The notes under the pieces are model-generated. The model made no database searches and was not told the origin of the DNA. It saw only the letters and a list, made by a program, of their open reading frames with translations. Shown here piece after piece: positions 44,585 through 53,667 of a stretch of 64,000 nt of DNA (its first letter is position 1; each line of letters starts with the position of its first letter). The position numbers were made by a program, and so were the translations under genes. Source of the DNA: Cohnella phaseoli. Lineage in GTDB: Bacteria; Bacillota; Bacilli; Paenibacillales; Paenibacillaceae. Location of the stretch: assembly GCF_003386235.1 (NCBI RefSeq), contig NZ_QRDZ01000019.1, positions 112,347 through 176,346 of the forward strand, read 5' to 3'.

Positions 44585-46343
44585 GAGGAACACCTCTTTG
44601 TCCTGGAATGTGTATGCTGACTTCCGTTCCTAAACCCGGGGCACTCTTAATGCCGAGCCCGTACTCGTCTCCGTACATCGTCCGCAGTCTGTTGTGCACG
44701 TTGACAATTCCGAGATGCTCCTTATTCCGGTCCCTCTCAAGAAACTCGTCTCCCGCGGCAAGGTCCATGCGGATGGATGCAAGCTTCTCCTCGCTCATGC
44801 CGACTCCGTCGTCCCTTACCCGAATCACGATATCGCCATCCGGCTTCATTCGGCCTTCAAGATGCAGGTGCCCTTTATCTATCCGGTTCTCCAAGCCATG
44901 CGTAATCGCATTCTCCAGAATCGGCTGCAAAATCATCTTGATGACGCGGCAAGAGAGAATCGATTCCTCGACATCGATCCGAGCTTCGAATCGGTCGTCG
45001 AATCGGAACAACTGCAGCTGGATGTAGGATTTTGCGATATCCAGCTCCTGTTCGAATGTCACCTCTTCGTGGCCTTTGATACTGTATCTCAGCATTCGAC
45101 CCAAGGCAGTAATGTGGTCCAGCAAGTCGGTCGCTCCGGTCTCGCTAGCCATCCCCTTAAACGATTCCAGCATATTGTACAGAAAATGCGGATTTACCTG
45201 CTGCTTCAAATAGGCAAGCTCCGCCTGCTTCTTCATCAGTCCAAGCGACATTATACGGGTCTTCGAGGCAACGACCTCATTCGTTAAATTGCCGATTTCG
45301 TCAAGCATTTCGTTAAATTTGTCAGCCATTACCGTAATCTCGTAGTAACCGGTCATTTGCAATCGCATTTGATGATAGTAAATATTTTTGACTTGTCTGA
45401 TTTGAATGAAGCGCATGAATGTGCGGATCGGGTCGATCAGATTGCGGTTGATCACCCATAAGACGAACAGCATGAATGGAACAACCAGTGCGAATATCCA
45501 TAAATATGTCTTCCAGACCTTCTCCAAACCGCGCTGCAAATCGTACTTCGAATAGATATTGACCACTTTGCCCTGGATCTCCGGCACATCCGCCGACTGG
45601 ACGACATATCGTCCGTCGCTGTTCCATTCGGTAAGGTCCAGCCTTTTTCCAAGCATCGCGCTATCGTTTCCGGCACTGACAATTCCGTTCCGGTCGAGCA
45701 CATAGAAATTCCCAAAACCGTTTTCAAGCATCGTATCGAATTGGGGAAACAAGGCGTCCAGATCCAGAATAGCAACCATATACCCGAGATGTTTGACTGG
45801 AACGACATTGCGAATTTCCGCTCCCAGCATAAAGAAATTCTGCTCGCTCCCGTTCGCGACGATCGTTCTGAAGCCGGCGTAATACAGCTTGGACTGACTG
45901 TTATTCATCTGCGAGATTTCATCAATCGTTTTCATAACCGCCTGTCTCTTGTACGGATCCGACATATAGTTAAAGTTGCTTCCATTATCGCCAATGACAG
46001 TCATGCTATTTATGCCATTCTGCACTTGGGTGACTAGAGCGACATGGGAATCTACCTTGCGAAAAAAGTCCATCTTTTCCAGCACGTCTTCCGTTTGCAG
46101 ATACAGATGGATCTCCGGGTTATAGATCGTATTTTTGACCACACTATCGATATTGTCTAACTGAGATTGAATATATTGCGTAACCTTGTCCAACAGCTCG
46201 GCGGAATATTCGCGGTTTTTCTCGTAAAGCATCTTCTTCGACTGGTTAAAGGTCAAAGCCATTACGAGGACCGTCACAAGCAAAAACATAACAAAAACAA
46301 CCAGCAGTTGAAGCTTAATCGGACGCTTCTCAAATAAATTCAA
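44577..46343 (-). CDS. YesM-like sensor histidine kinase, locus B
   Basis: A 588-residue membrane kinase. TTG 46343 with GGGGGGAGAG upstream is chosen because it aligns exactly with the ATG of the locus C kinase (LNLFEKRPIK versus MDYFKRRPIK). Membrane helices are near 12-32 and 282-304; the sensor domain lies between. H386 in QQVNPHFLYN is the phosphorylated residue and ILENAITHGLE marks the ATPase N box. It is the first gene of locus B. The locus C protein at 48519 is colinear over the full length. Confidence 0.92.
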   Translation of the reverse strand: MNLFEKRPIKLQLLVVFVMFLLVTVLVMALTFNQSKKMLYEKNREYSAELLDKVTQYIQSQLDNIDSVVKNTIYNPEIHLYLQTEDVLEKMDFFRKVDSHVALVTQVQNGINSMTVIGDNGSNFNYMSDPYKRQAVMKTIDEISQMNNSQSKLYYAGFRTIVANGSEQNFFMLGAEIRNVVPVKHLGYMVAILDLDALFPQFDTMLENGFGNFYVLDRNGIVSAGNDSAMLGKRLDLTEWNSDGRYVVQSADVPEIQGKVVNIYSKYDLQRGLEKVWKTYLWIFALVVPFMLFVLWVINRNLIDPIRTFMRFIQIRQVKNIYYHQMRLQMTGYYEITVMADKFNEMLDEIGNLTNEVVASKTRIMSLGLMKKQAELAYLKQQVNPHFLYNMLESFKGMASETGATDLLDHITALGRMLRYSIKGHEEVTFEQELDIAKSYIQLQLFRFDDRFEARIDVEESILSCRVIKMILQPILENAITHGLENRIDKGHLHLEGRMKPDGDIVIRVRDDGVGMSEEKLASIRMDLAAGDEFLERDRNKEHLGIVNVHNRLRTMYGDEYGLGIKSAPGLGTEVSIHIPGQRGVPHV

Positions 46344-46572
46344 CGTTCTCTCCCCCCTGATTATGCATAGTATAGTTCGCAGTCTCATTACGCTCGTAAA
46401 ATAACAAACCAAAAGCGAGAATATCGATAGTAGAAACGTAAGTTAATATAACATAAACGAAAGTATTCAAAATACAATGTGAACTAAAATAAGCGGGTTG
46501 AGTTAGTGAAAACCGTCAACCCGAACACTTCTGATTTTGGAGGAACTGTTAGAGATAAGAGGGGCGAGAAAA

Positions 46573-46700
46573 ATTGAGCGGATGGGCCGTCTCTAACGGT
46601 CTGGCAGACCGTTTACGCGGGCGAAATCGAGTGGAAGACTGTCTTTAACGGTCTGGCGGACCGTTACGCGATCGAAATCGAGCAGATGGCCCGAGCCGGG
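46573..46700. repeat. Imperfect tandem repeat of about 52 bp with internal palindrome
   Basis: Units begin at about 46573, 46626 and (partial) 46677, each opening ATTGAG or ATCGAG. The first two contain the palindromes AACGGTCTGGCAGACCGTT (46595-46613) and AACGGTCTGGCGGACCGTT (46647-46665). A second degenerate pair, CCCGAGCCGGGGAGCGAAGG and CCCGGGCCGGGATGCGAAGG, follows at 46690-46755. No gene is seen in 46344-46798. The palindromes could be regulator sites or transcript hairpins. Confidence 0.6.
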
Positions 46701-46798
46701 GAGCGAAGGCCAAAAATGTGCCTCGACGCGACCCGGGCCGGGATGCGAAGGTCGCCCATCGTTCGCCTAACCTGACAACATTGGGGGCGGGGCAGTCC

Positions 46799-47482
46799 TC
46801 AAGTCGGCTCTAATAAATTTCTAAGACTGTCTATGTTGCGAATGCTGATTTTCTTCCGATCGATACGGATTAGCTGCTCGTTCTGGAACTCAAGCAACAA
46901 TTTCGTCACCGTCTCGCGAGCCGTTCCCGTCATATCCGCCAAATGCTGATGCGTCAGCTTCAAGTCAATTAAAATGCCGCCGGAAAAGGGCACGCCATGC
47001 TGCTCAGCTAATCGCAGCAGCATACGGGCAATACGCGTGCGCGCATCGTGAATGGTCAAATCCGTGATTAATTTATTGGCACCGCGAAGGCGCTCCAAGG
47101 TGGTTTCCAGTATGCCTATCAGGATTTCGGGCTTGCTTTTAACCAAGGGAATGAAATGACGTTTCTTCAAAATACAAAGAGTGGACTTCTCGATTGTTCT
47201 TGCAGAAGCGGAATGTTCCCTTTCATTTTGCAGCAAAGCCATCTCTCCAAAATAGTCGCCTTCTCTAAATATAGAAAGAATGATGTCCCTGGAATGGTTA
47301 TTTTGATAAATTTGAACGACTCCCGATATCACCAGATAGAGCGCTTCTCCTTCATCGCCTTCCAAGAAAATATACTCGCCTTTGGAGTAATTGCATATGC
47401 TGCACAGCTTAGATATCTCGGCTAGATGTTCATCGTTAAGCTGCTCGAAAAGCGGAAAATCGCGCAATAATTGTGGATTCAT
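46799..47482 (-). CDS. Crp/Fnr family transcription regulator
   Basis: A 227-residue regulator from ATG 47482 (GGAGGTGGCAAGG upstream; the longer frame has none). Residues 1-125 form a cyclic-nucleotide-type beta-roll (GEYIFLEGDEGEALYLVISG, FREGDYFGEMALLQ). A long dimer helix follows, then a winged helix-turn-helix near 168-192 (LTHQHLADMTGTARETVTKL) whose recognition helix has the RExxxK pattern close to Crp (RETVGR), fitting TGTGA half-sites. Two cysteines form a CxxC pair (C27, C30) near the N terminus; the C-terminal cysteine set of Bacillus Fnr is not present. It lies downstream of DoxX copy 2, whose promoter has a matching palindrome, and may also control copies 1 and 3. Confidence 0.9.
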   Translation of the reverse strand: MNPQLLRDFPLFEQLNDEHLAEISKLCSICNYSKGEYIFLEGDEGEALYLVISGVVQIYQNNHSRDIILSIFREGDYFGEMALLQNEREHSASARTIEKSTLCILKKRHFIPLVKSKPEILIGILETTLERLRGANKLITDLTIHDARTRIARMLLRLAEQHGVPFSGGILIDLKLTHQHLADMTGTARETVTKLLLEFQNEQLIRIDRKKISIRNIDSLRNLLEPT

Positions 47483-47561
47483 CCTTGCCACCTCCGGTAT
47501 AACCATTATAACGGTTAATATCGCGAAGAGTTGAAGAAGAAAGCTTCTCCGAACGCGCAAA

Positions 47562-47587
47562 AGGCGCTCCGGATATCGGAAGCGCCT
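47562..47587 (-). terminator. Hairpin terminator of DoxX copy 2
   Basis: AGGCGCTCCG and CGGAAGCGCCT form a stem around ATAT; it separates DoxX copy 2 from the Crp/Fnr gene. On the minus strand it is followed by TTTTGCG. Same hairpin family as 15379, 28636 and 56715. Confidence 0.65.
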
Positions 47588-47628
47588 CTTGGCATCAGGC
47601 TATGGGAGATGGGAATGGAGCTTACTGT

Positions 47629-48171
47629 TTATTTGGCTAGCGCCCCTTCGCCGGTTGTCGGATTTTTCGGCTTGTGGTGGAAGAGACGGTCGGTGCCCTT
47701 ATGAATCAGCGGGAGCACGTAGCGGTCAAGTCCGAAGCGTCCGGCGTTCGTTCCGGCGACGACGACCAACATTCCGAGGAGCAGCAGCCATGGGTTCGTG
47801 CTTACGGTTCCGGTGAACAGGAACATGAAGTTCATTAAGATCCCGAAGAAGGCGGCGGTCAGCGTTAACGTTCCGAGTATGAGTCCAAGTCCGACTAAGA
47901 ATTCGCCCCATGGGATCAAGACGTTAATGATCTTTACGTTCGGCAGGGCAAAATGTTCAAGGAATGCTAGGTAAGTCGGGTAGACCGCCTCCCCTGTCGC
48001 CTTATCGACGATCGGGTTGTTCACCGCGTTGTTCAGGAAACCTCCTGCGTTAAACGGCGTTGCTCCGGTAATTTTATGCCAGCCTGCCGTTAACCAAGCA
48101 TATCCGACTACGAATCTGACGATCATTACGATCACTGCCGCGATGCGGTTTTCTCTCCAAAGCTTCATCAT
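47629..48171 (-). CDS. DoxX family membrane protein, copy 2
   Basis: A 180-residue four-helix membrane protein, started at ATG 48171 by the same GAGGAG site as copy 1. It differs from copy 3 at a single visible residue (Asn versus His in the first ten) and from copy 1 at about four. It is the copy directly beside the Crp/Fnr gene. A redox or respiratory-linked role is typical of the family but not provable here. Confidence 0.85.
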   Translation of the reverse strand: MMKLWRENRIAAVIVMIVRFVVGYAWLTAGWHKITGATPFNAGGFLNNAVNNPIVDKATGEAVYPTYLAFLEHFALPNVKIINVLIPWGEFLVGLGLILGTLTLTAAFFGILMNFMFLFTGTVSTNPWLLLLGMLVVVAGTNAGRFGLDRYVLPLIHKGTDRLFHHKPKNPTTGEGALAK

Positions 48172-48324
48172 GTCACTCACTCCTCAATTGAATTTAGTTT
48201 GCTTTTTATTTTGAACGGGTCCGATTAGGTGTGCGTCTGTTGTTTGTTCGCCGATGTTCGAGATCGTGTGCGGGACATCGGGATCACCTTCCTCGCTGGC
48301 TTTGTGTTTGTCTTTCATGGCTTT

Positions 48325-48367
48325 ATTGTACGTCCAGTTGCGATTTCAGTTTGTGATTAAAATCACA
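48325..48367 (-). promoter_or_regulatory. Predicted Crp/Fnr-activated promoter of DoxX copy 2
   Basis: TGTGATTTTAATCACA (48352-48367, minus) with TACAAT (48325-48330); implied start near 48318 puts the palindrome centre at -41.5, as in the other copies. The leader hairpin CCGATGTCCCG...ACATCGG is kept although its loop differs from copy 1. Confidence 0.7.
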
Positions 48368-48477
48368 AACTTAATCAAGTTCATCATTTAGACATTTTTA
48401 TCTTCATTGCCGGCGCCGGTTGAACCCGGGCGAGTTGGATTTTCTCTATGGTATTCTAACTAATGAGAATGATATAT

Positions 48478-48485
48478 TGTAAGCG
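48478..48485 (+). promoter_or_regulatory. TGTAAGCG motif before locus C kinase
   Basis: TGTAAGCG followed by ATTAAACA stands about 35 bases before the kinase ATG. It shares its core with motifs upstream of both locus B and locus C binding-protein genes. It could be a cre-like or YesN-type operator; weak on its own. Confidence 0.3.
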
Positions 48486-48518
48486 ATTAAACACCCCACT
48501 GCGTACAGGAGAGATCGG

Positions 48519-50309
48519 ATGGACTATTTCAAGAGACGTCCCATCAAGCTTCAATTGCTGGTCATCTTCATTATGTTCGTCGCCGTTGTCGTATCCGTAA
48601 TGTTCGTAACTTACCTGCAATCCCAAAAGATGATCTACCAAAAAAATCAGGCCTATTCCATAGAGCTGCTCGACAAAATCACGCAGTACATTCAGTCGCA
48701 GATCGATACGATCGACGGGCTGATCATTAATACTTCCTACAACGCAGACGTTCATCAGTATTTACGAACGACGGAGCTGCTCGACAAAATCGACGCCTTC
48801 AAGAAGGTAGACACCTATATTACAACGGTCAGTCAACTTGAGAATGGAATCGTGGACATGACGATCATCGGGGAGAACGGCAATAATGTTAACCTCATGT
48901 ACCACAGACAGAAGAAAAAAGTCGTATTGGACACCGTCGAAGAAATGAAAAACTACGATTCGCCGTTGAAGCCGTACTATGCGGGATTCAAAGAGATTGT
49001 TGAAAGCGGCATCCAGAAGCATTATTTTGTGATCGGTTCCAAAATCAGCAACACCTTTCCACGTTCCACGCTGGGCTACCTGGTCGTTATTCTGGATTTG
49101 GATTCCCTGTTCCCCAAGTTTAATACGATGCTGTCCAGCGGCTTCGGCAGCTTCTACGTGCTGGATCGCAACGGGATTGTTTCCTCCAGCAACGATGCGC
49201 GACTTATTGGACAACGGCTGGAGCTCGATACTGTGGACGCCCGGCAGGAGCCCTATATCGTTCAAACGATGGAGCTCCGCGACCTGCAGGGAAAAATCGT
49301 AAACGTCTATTCGAAGCGAGATTTGTTTCGCGGATTGGAGAAGGTTCGAGCCGTTTATGGGTGGATTATGGCGGTGTGCATCCCCGTCCTTCTGGCGCTG
49401 CTCTGGGTGATCAGCCGCAATATTCTCGAGCCGATGAAGTCTTTCATGCGTTTCATCCAAGTTCAGAAGGTCAAAAATATTTATCACGGTCAGGAACGAA
49501 TCCAGTTAGTAGGCTACAACGAAATTATGGTAATGGCCGACAAGTTCAACGGCATGCTCGATGAGATCGATCAATTGACGGATGAAGTGGTCGCATCCAA
49601 AACAAGAATCATGTCGCTGGGGCTGCTGAAGAAGCAGGCCGAACTCGCGTTCCTGAAGCAGCAGGTGAATCCTCATTTTCTGTATAATACGCTCGAATCG
49701 CTGAAAGCCATGGCGGGCGAGACCGGGGCAATGGAAGTCCGCGAAATGATCGTAGCGCTGGGCAAACTGCTCCGTTACAGCATTAAAGGGCAGGATGAGG
49801 TCACGCTCGGCAAAGAACTGGACATTGCAAAGGCGTACTTAAAGCTGCAACAGTTCCGATTCGCAGGCCGGTTCGACGTTCATATCGCGTTTCCGGAAGC
49901 GTTATTAAATAACCGTGTGATTAAAATGGTATTGCAGCCTATTCTGGAAAATGCGATTACGCACGGTCTGGAAAGCAGAATGGAAAAAGGGAACTTATGG
50001 CTAAGCGCTCGAGCAACGCCGGGGGGCGACATTGTCCTTTCCGTCCAAGACGACGGAATCGGCATCCCCGGCGAGAAGCTCGCGCTCATTCAAGCGGAAA
50101 TAGCCGCCGGCGAAGAGTTTCTCTCGCGCATGCATGAGGGCGACAACGCCCATCTCGGTATTCTTAACGTACACAACCGGCTGCGAAGCGCCTATGGCGA
50201 GCCGTATGGATTAATAATCAGCAGCGAGCCGAATGCGGGAACGGAAGTGGAATTGCTGCTGCCGCAAAGAACGGAGGATTCTTATGTTGAAAGTGCTGCT
50301 CATCGATGA
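48519..50309 (+). CDS. YesM-like sensor histidine kinase, locus C
   Basis: A 596-residue membrane kinase starting at ATG 48519 with GGAGAG upstream. It has helices near 12-32 and 282-304, an extracellular sensor between them, H386 in QQVNPHFLYN and the N box ILENAITHGLE. H386 is at the same residue number as in the locus B kinase, showing colinear paralogy. It is the first gene of locus C and overlaps its regulator gene by 26 bases. Confidence 0.93.
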   Translation: MDYFKRRPIKLQLLVIFIMFVAVVVSVMFVTYLQSQKMIYQKNQAYSIELLDKITQYIQSQIDTIDGLIINTSYNADVHQYLRTTELLDKIDAFKKVDTYITTVSQLENGIVDMTIIGENGNNVNLMYHRQKKKVVLDTVEEMKNYDSPLKPYYAGFKEIVESGIQKHYFVIGSKISNTFPRSTLGYLVVILDLDSLFPKFNTMLSSGFGSFYVLDRNGIVSSSNDARLIGQRLELDTVDARQEPYIVQTMELRDLQGKIVNVYSKRDLFRGLEKVRAVYGWIMAVCIPVLLALLWVISRNILEPMKSFMRFIQVQKVKNIYHGQERIQLVGYNEIMVMADKFNGMLDEIDQLTDEVVASKTRIMSLGLLKKQAELAFLKQQVNPHFLYNTLESLKAMAGETGAMEVREMIVALGKLLRYSIKGQDEVTLGKELDIAKAYLKLQQFRFAGRFDVHIAFPEALLNNRVIKMVLQPILENAITHGLESRMEKGNLWLSARATPGGDIVLSVQDDGIGIPGEKLALIQAEIAAGEEFLSRMHEGDNAHLGILNVHNRLRSAYGEPYGLIISSEPNAGTEVELLLPQRTEDSYVESAAHR

Positions 50310-51705
50310 CGAGCAATGGGTGGTCAAAAGCTTGAAGACGATTGTGGACTGGGAATCGCTTGGTTATGAGATTATAGGCGAAGCCTTCAACGGCGTGGAC
50401 GGATACGAGCAGCTCCGGAAGCTGTCGCCCGACCTGGTCTTCACCGATATTCGCATGCCCGGAATGGACGGACTGGAATTAATCCGTCGGGGCAATGAAT
50501 TAAACAAGGGAATCAGCTTTGTTGTGACGTCCGGGTACAAAGAGTTCGAATACGCGAGGAAAGCGATGCAGTACGGGGCGCTTTCCTATTTGCTGAAGCC
50601 GTTTGACGAGGAGGAATTTCTGGTCGTATTGGATCAATTCGGCCGGAAGCAGTCGAAGAACAAAACGATTTGGCAGATGGAGCTGGTGAGCCGGCTGCAG
50701 GACCCCGACGAGCATTCCGATCGGCTCCTTGAAGAGCTGATGGGCAAGCTCGGCTTCAAGTGGGACGAGCAGTTCGGCGCTGCCGTTGCCGTTGCCATCG
50801 GCTCCGCCGAGCTGCCCATTCCGACGGATGTACCCTGTCTTGCTTTGCAGACCGGAAGAAACGTGAAAGCATATATCGTTCGCGGAGATTGTATCGCAGA
50901 TTTGGTCGAATCGCTTGCCGACGAGCTTCCGGAGTTCGTTGCCGGCGTAGGAATCAGCGGCGTCGTTCATCAGTCGTCCCATTTGATGGAGGCCATTGAC
51001 GAGGCGGACGTCGCAGCTTATCAATATTTTGTTACGGGACATAAGGGGGTTTCGCATGCCATCCCCCCCGGCGGCAGATTAGCCGAGTTGATGGAGATGC
51101 TGCGGCAATTAAATCGGACGCAACGGCCGGAGCTCGTCGACGATTTGTCCGTCAGAATCAAAACGTTGATCCGTGAAAGCCGGTTTACGATCAAAACCGC
51201 CGCATCCTTGTATAATTGGGCTTTGCTGAATGTGTACAAGCTGGAGGACGAACCGTTATTGACCTATCAGCAGCTGGCGAACAGGTTCGAATCGGTAAAT
51301 GAAATGATGGCGGAATGGGAATCGCTGCTGCGCGTCTATTGCGACCGCACCTCTGTCCCTCCTCCTCCCACCACTCAGGTGCCCACCTTTAACAAAATCG
51401 TCGCTTATATCGATGAGCATTTCAGAGAAGATCTGTCTTTGCAGGTCGTTTCCGAAAGTCTGAACCTGCATCCGAGCTATGTGAGCCAGTTGTTCCGCAA
51501 GGAGTCGTCGGAGACGTTCCTGCAGCATGTCACCCGCAAACGGATCGCCTATGCCCGCAAGCAACTGACGGAAACAAATCTCTCCATTCAGGAAATATCG
51601 GAAAACGCGGGGTATTTGGACTACTTCCACTTCGCCAAAATCTTCAAGAAGACGGTCGGGCAGACGGCTTCGCAGTATCGCGATGCCGTCCGCGGCCCAT
51701 CCTAA
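50284..51705 (+). CDS. YesN-like response regulator, locus C
   Basis: A 473-residue protein from ATG 50284, with CGGAGG six bases upstream, lying inside the kinase 3' end. Receiver: D8/D9, D55 in FTDIRMPG, and the conserved lysine in YLLKPFDEEEF. A middle domain of about 230 residues is followed by an AraC domain (LQVVSESLNLHPSYVSQLFR, IQEISENAGYLDYFHFAKIF). It should activate the binding-protein operon that begins about 110 bases downstream. Confidence 0.92.
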   Translation: MLKVLLIDDEQWVVKSLKTIVDWESLGYEIIGEAFNGVDGYEQLRKLSPDLVFTDIRMPGMDGLELIRRGNELNKGISFVVTSGYKEFEYARKAMQYGALSYLLKPFDEEEFLVVLDQFGRKQSKNKTIWQMELVSRLQDPDEHSDRLLEELMGKLGFKWDEQFGAAVAVAIGSAELPIPTDVPCLALQTGRNVKAYIVRGDCIADLVESLADELPEFVAGVGISGVVHQSSHLMEAIDEADVAAYQYFVTGHKGVSHAIPPGGRLAELMEMLRQLNRTQRPELVDDLSVRIKTLIRESRFTIKTAASLYNWALLNVYKLEDEPLLTYQQLANRFESVNEMMAEWESLLRVYCDRTSVPPPPTTQVPTFNKIVAYIDEHFREDLSLQVVSESLNLHPSYVSQLFRKESSETFLQHVTRKRIAYARKQLTETNLSIQEISENAGYLDYFHFAKIFKKTVGQTASQYRDAVRGPS

Positions 51706-51759
51706 AATATAGACATACCGACACTAAGTATGAACATATGAAAACGAATCCTTATCTTT

Positions 51760-51784
51760 TATGATCAAGGTGTAAGCGCTGACA
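51760..51784 (+). promoter_or_regulatory. Predicted promoter and cre-like operator of the locus C transporter operon
   Basis: TATGAT (51760-51765) is a plausible -10 box giving a start near 51772. TGTAAGCGCTGACA (51771-51784) fits the CcpA cre core TGNNANCGNWNNCA and overlaps the start, a position that represses. No strong -35 box is seen, which fits activation by the YesN-like regulator. Carbon catabolite repression is inferred. Confidence 0.4.
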
Positions 51785-51814
51785 AGACAGACATGATCAA
51801 AGGGAGGATTTGAA

Positions 51815-53563
51815 TTGAGAGCAATGCGCAGAAAAGTAATGCTGATCGCCATGGTGTGCTGTGCTCTACTCGTCACGGCGTGCAATTCCGGCAACAACGC
51901 TCCGACTGCAAGCGAGTCGACCGCCTCTTCGCCATCCGGCAGTGCAAGTAACGCCGAGGGTAGCGCAAGCGAAGCCCCGAAAGAGGAATACGTCATTAAA
52001 GTATTAACGCAAGCCGCTATGAAAGTGAAACGAAGCGATGAAACCAAAGTCGGACAAGTGGTTAAGGACAAATTCAATATCGTATTCGAATACGTTCAGA
52101 CACCGGGCAATTATGCGGACAAGTTGAATCTGATGCTGGCTGGAGGAGATTATCCGGAAATCATCACAATTCAGGACAATGCGACTTTCGATAAATATGT
52201 ACGCGCAGGCGCCCTGCTTCCGCTGGATGATTTCGTGGCCAATGCGCCGGAATTCGCGAAACGTTACAGCGAGCAAATTCCATTGTGGAGACTGTCGGCG
52301 TATGACGGCAAGCTGTACAAATGGGAAGGCATGGTGCCGGTCGACTTCCGCAACTATGTCGAAGTGAACGATATCGGCGTACGCACCGACGTGTTGAAAC
52401 AGCAAGGGTATCCGGACCTGTTGTCGACGGACGATTATATTCAATTCCTTAAGCAAGGGCTTCAGGACAATCCGACGACGAATGGTCAGAAGACGCTCGG
52501 GATGATCGTCCCGTTCGCAGAGCCGTGGGGCATGCAGGGAATTTCTTCGATCATGTACGAGAAAGGCGGAAGATATACGGCGGCCGCCGGAAATATGGGC
52601 GTCATCTGGAATCAAGTCGATCAGAAATTCGAAGATATGATGATGAACGAATATGTTAAAGAAGGTTTGGTCTTTTTCAACAAGCTGTATCGGGAAGGCA
52701 TTCTGGATAAAGACTCCTTCACGGACAAATACGATCAGTTCGCAGAGAAGCTGAATAGCGGCCGGGCGTTGTCCTCCTGGTATGTCGTCTGGGGACTGAA
52801 CGCGACCAATCAAGGCTTGATCGAAGCGGGACTACCCGATATACAGTACATTAATATGCCGGTTCGCAGCATGACGCAAGTCGAGCGTAATGAGAAGCGT
52901 CAAATCCGTGTGGAAGATACTCGCCCGTTCGCGATTTACTCCATTACGAAAAATGCCAAGCATCCGGAAAGAATTCAGGAGCTTCTGGCTTGGGCGGCGA
53001 CGGAGGAAGGACGGATTTTGCTGCAGTCCGGCTTCGAGGGCGAGCAATATACGATTGTCGACGGCAAACGCGTGCCGACCGAAGCTTACAAGAAGATGCT
53101 GGCCGATCCGGATTCCGACGAAAAAATCGGGCTTGGCGGATTCGAATTCCTCGGCAACGTATTGACGAGCGGCGAAGACGGCGTTCCTTACAACATGTCG
53201 CTTGACCCGAGCATTCAAGACGAGCTGGGCTTGACGCAACAGGCGCGAGACGCTTACAGCGCACTTGGCTGGAGCAATTCTAAGGATTATTATCTGCAGA
53301 CCGGAGAATCGGCGCATACCGGCGTTGCCGGAACGATCGCGATCGACACCACGTCCGAACTCGGCGCCTTGCACCAAAGAATGGTCGATTTCCGCGTGAA
53401 AAACTCGACCAGCCTCATCATCAAACCGAAGTCGGATGAAGAGTTCGAAGCCTTATATCAGTCGGTCATTAGCGATTATCAAAAATTAAATCCCGAGCAA
53501 ATCGTTAACGAGTATAACCGGCTCTACCAGGAAAAGAAAACGCAAGTCGATCAACTAAAATAA
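51815..53563 (+). CDS. Sugar ABC transporter substrate-binding lipoprotein, locus C
   Basis: A 582-residue lipoprotein. TTG 51815 is supported by AGGGAGG seven bases upstream; ATG 51824 is a possible alternative. Lipobox LLVTAC, then a Ser/Ala/Glu linker. The mature start EEYVIKVLTQAAMKVKRSDE and LNLMLAGGDYPEIITIQDNA parallel the locus B protein, as do VPIRSMTQVERNEKR-like internal blocks (NMPVRSMTQVERNEKR in both). It delivers oligosaccharide to the two permeases that follow. Confidence 0.93.
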   Translation: MRAMRRKVMLIAMVCCALLVTACNSGNNAPTASESTASSPSGSASNAEGSASEAPKEEYVIKVLTQAAMKVKRSDETKVGQVVKDKFNIVFEYVQTPGNYADKLNLMLAGGDYPEIITIQDNATFDKYVRAGALLPLDDFVANAPEFAKRYSEQIPLWRLSAYDGKLYKWEGMVPVDFRNYVEVNDIGVRTDVLKQQGYPDLLSTDDYIQFLKQGLQDNPTTNGQKTLGMIVPFAEPWGMQGISSIMYEKGGRYTAAAGNMGVIWNQVDQKFEDMMMNEYVKEGLVFFNKLYREGILDKDSFTDKYDQFAEKLNSGRALSSWYVVWGLNATNQGLIEAGLPDIQYINMPVRSMTQVERNEKRQIRVEDTRPFAIYSITKNAKHPERIQELLAWAATEEGRILLQSGFEGEQYTIVDGKRVPTEAYKKMLADPDSDEKIGLGGFEFLGNVLTSGEDGVPYNMSLDPSIQDELGLTQQARDAYSALGWSNSKDYYLQTGESAHTGVAGTIAIDTTSELGALHQRMVDFRVKNSTSLIIKPKSDEEFEALYQSVISDYQKLNPEQIVNEYNRLYQEKKTQVDQLK

Positions 53564-53667
53564 GACAAGTCAGCTTGAGAATGAAGGGCCAGAGGATATG
53601 CGGACTGTAATTCGTTCTTGTATCCTTTGGCTTCTTCATTGTTCCCGAATGGCGGAAAGGATGAACC

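Noticed and set aside
43823..44620. 265-codon plus-strand open frame opposite the locus B regulator
   Set aside because: Shadow frame with no recognisable domain; the receiver and AraC domains are clear on the other strand.
46573..46755. Possible CRISPR array
   Set aside because: Only two to three imperfect units without unique spacers of constant length, and no cas gene anywhere in the window.
48762..49487. 241-codon minus-strand open frame inside the locus C kinase gene
   Set aside because: Antisense shadow; the kinase frame is intact and colinear with its locus B paralogue.
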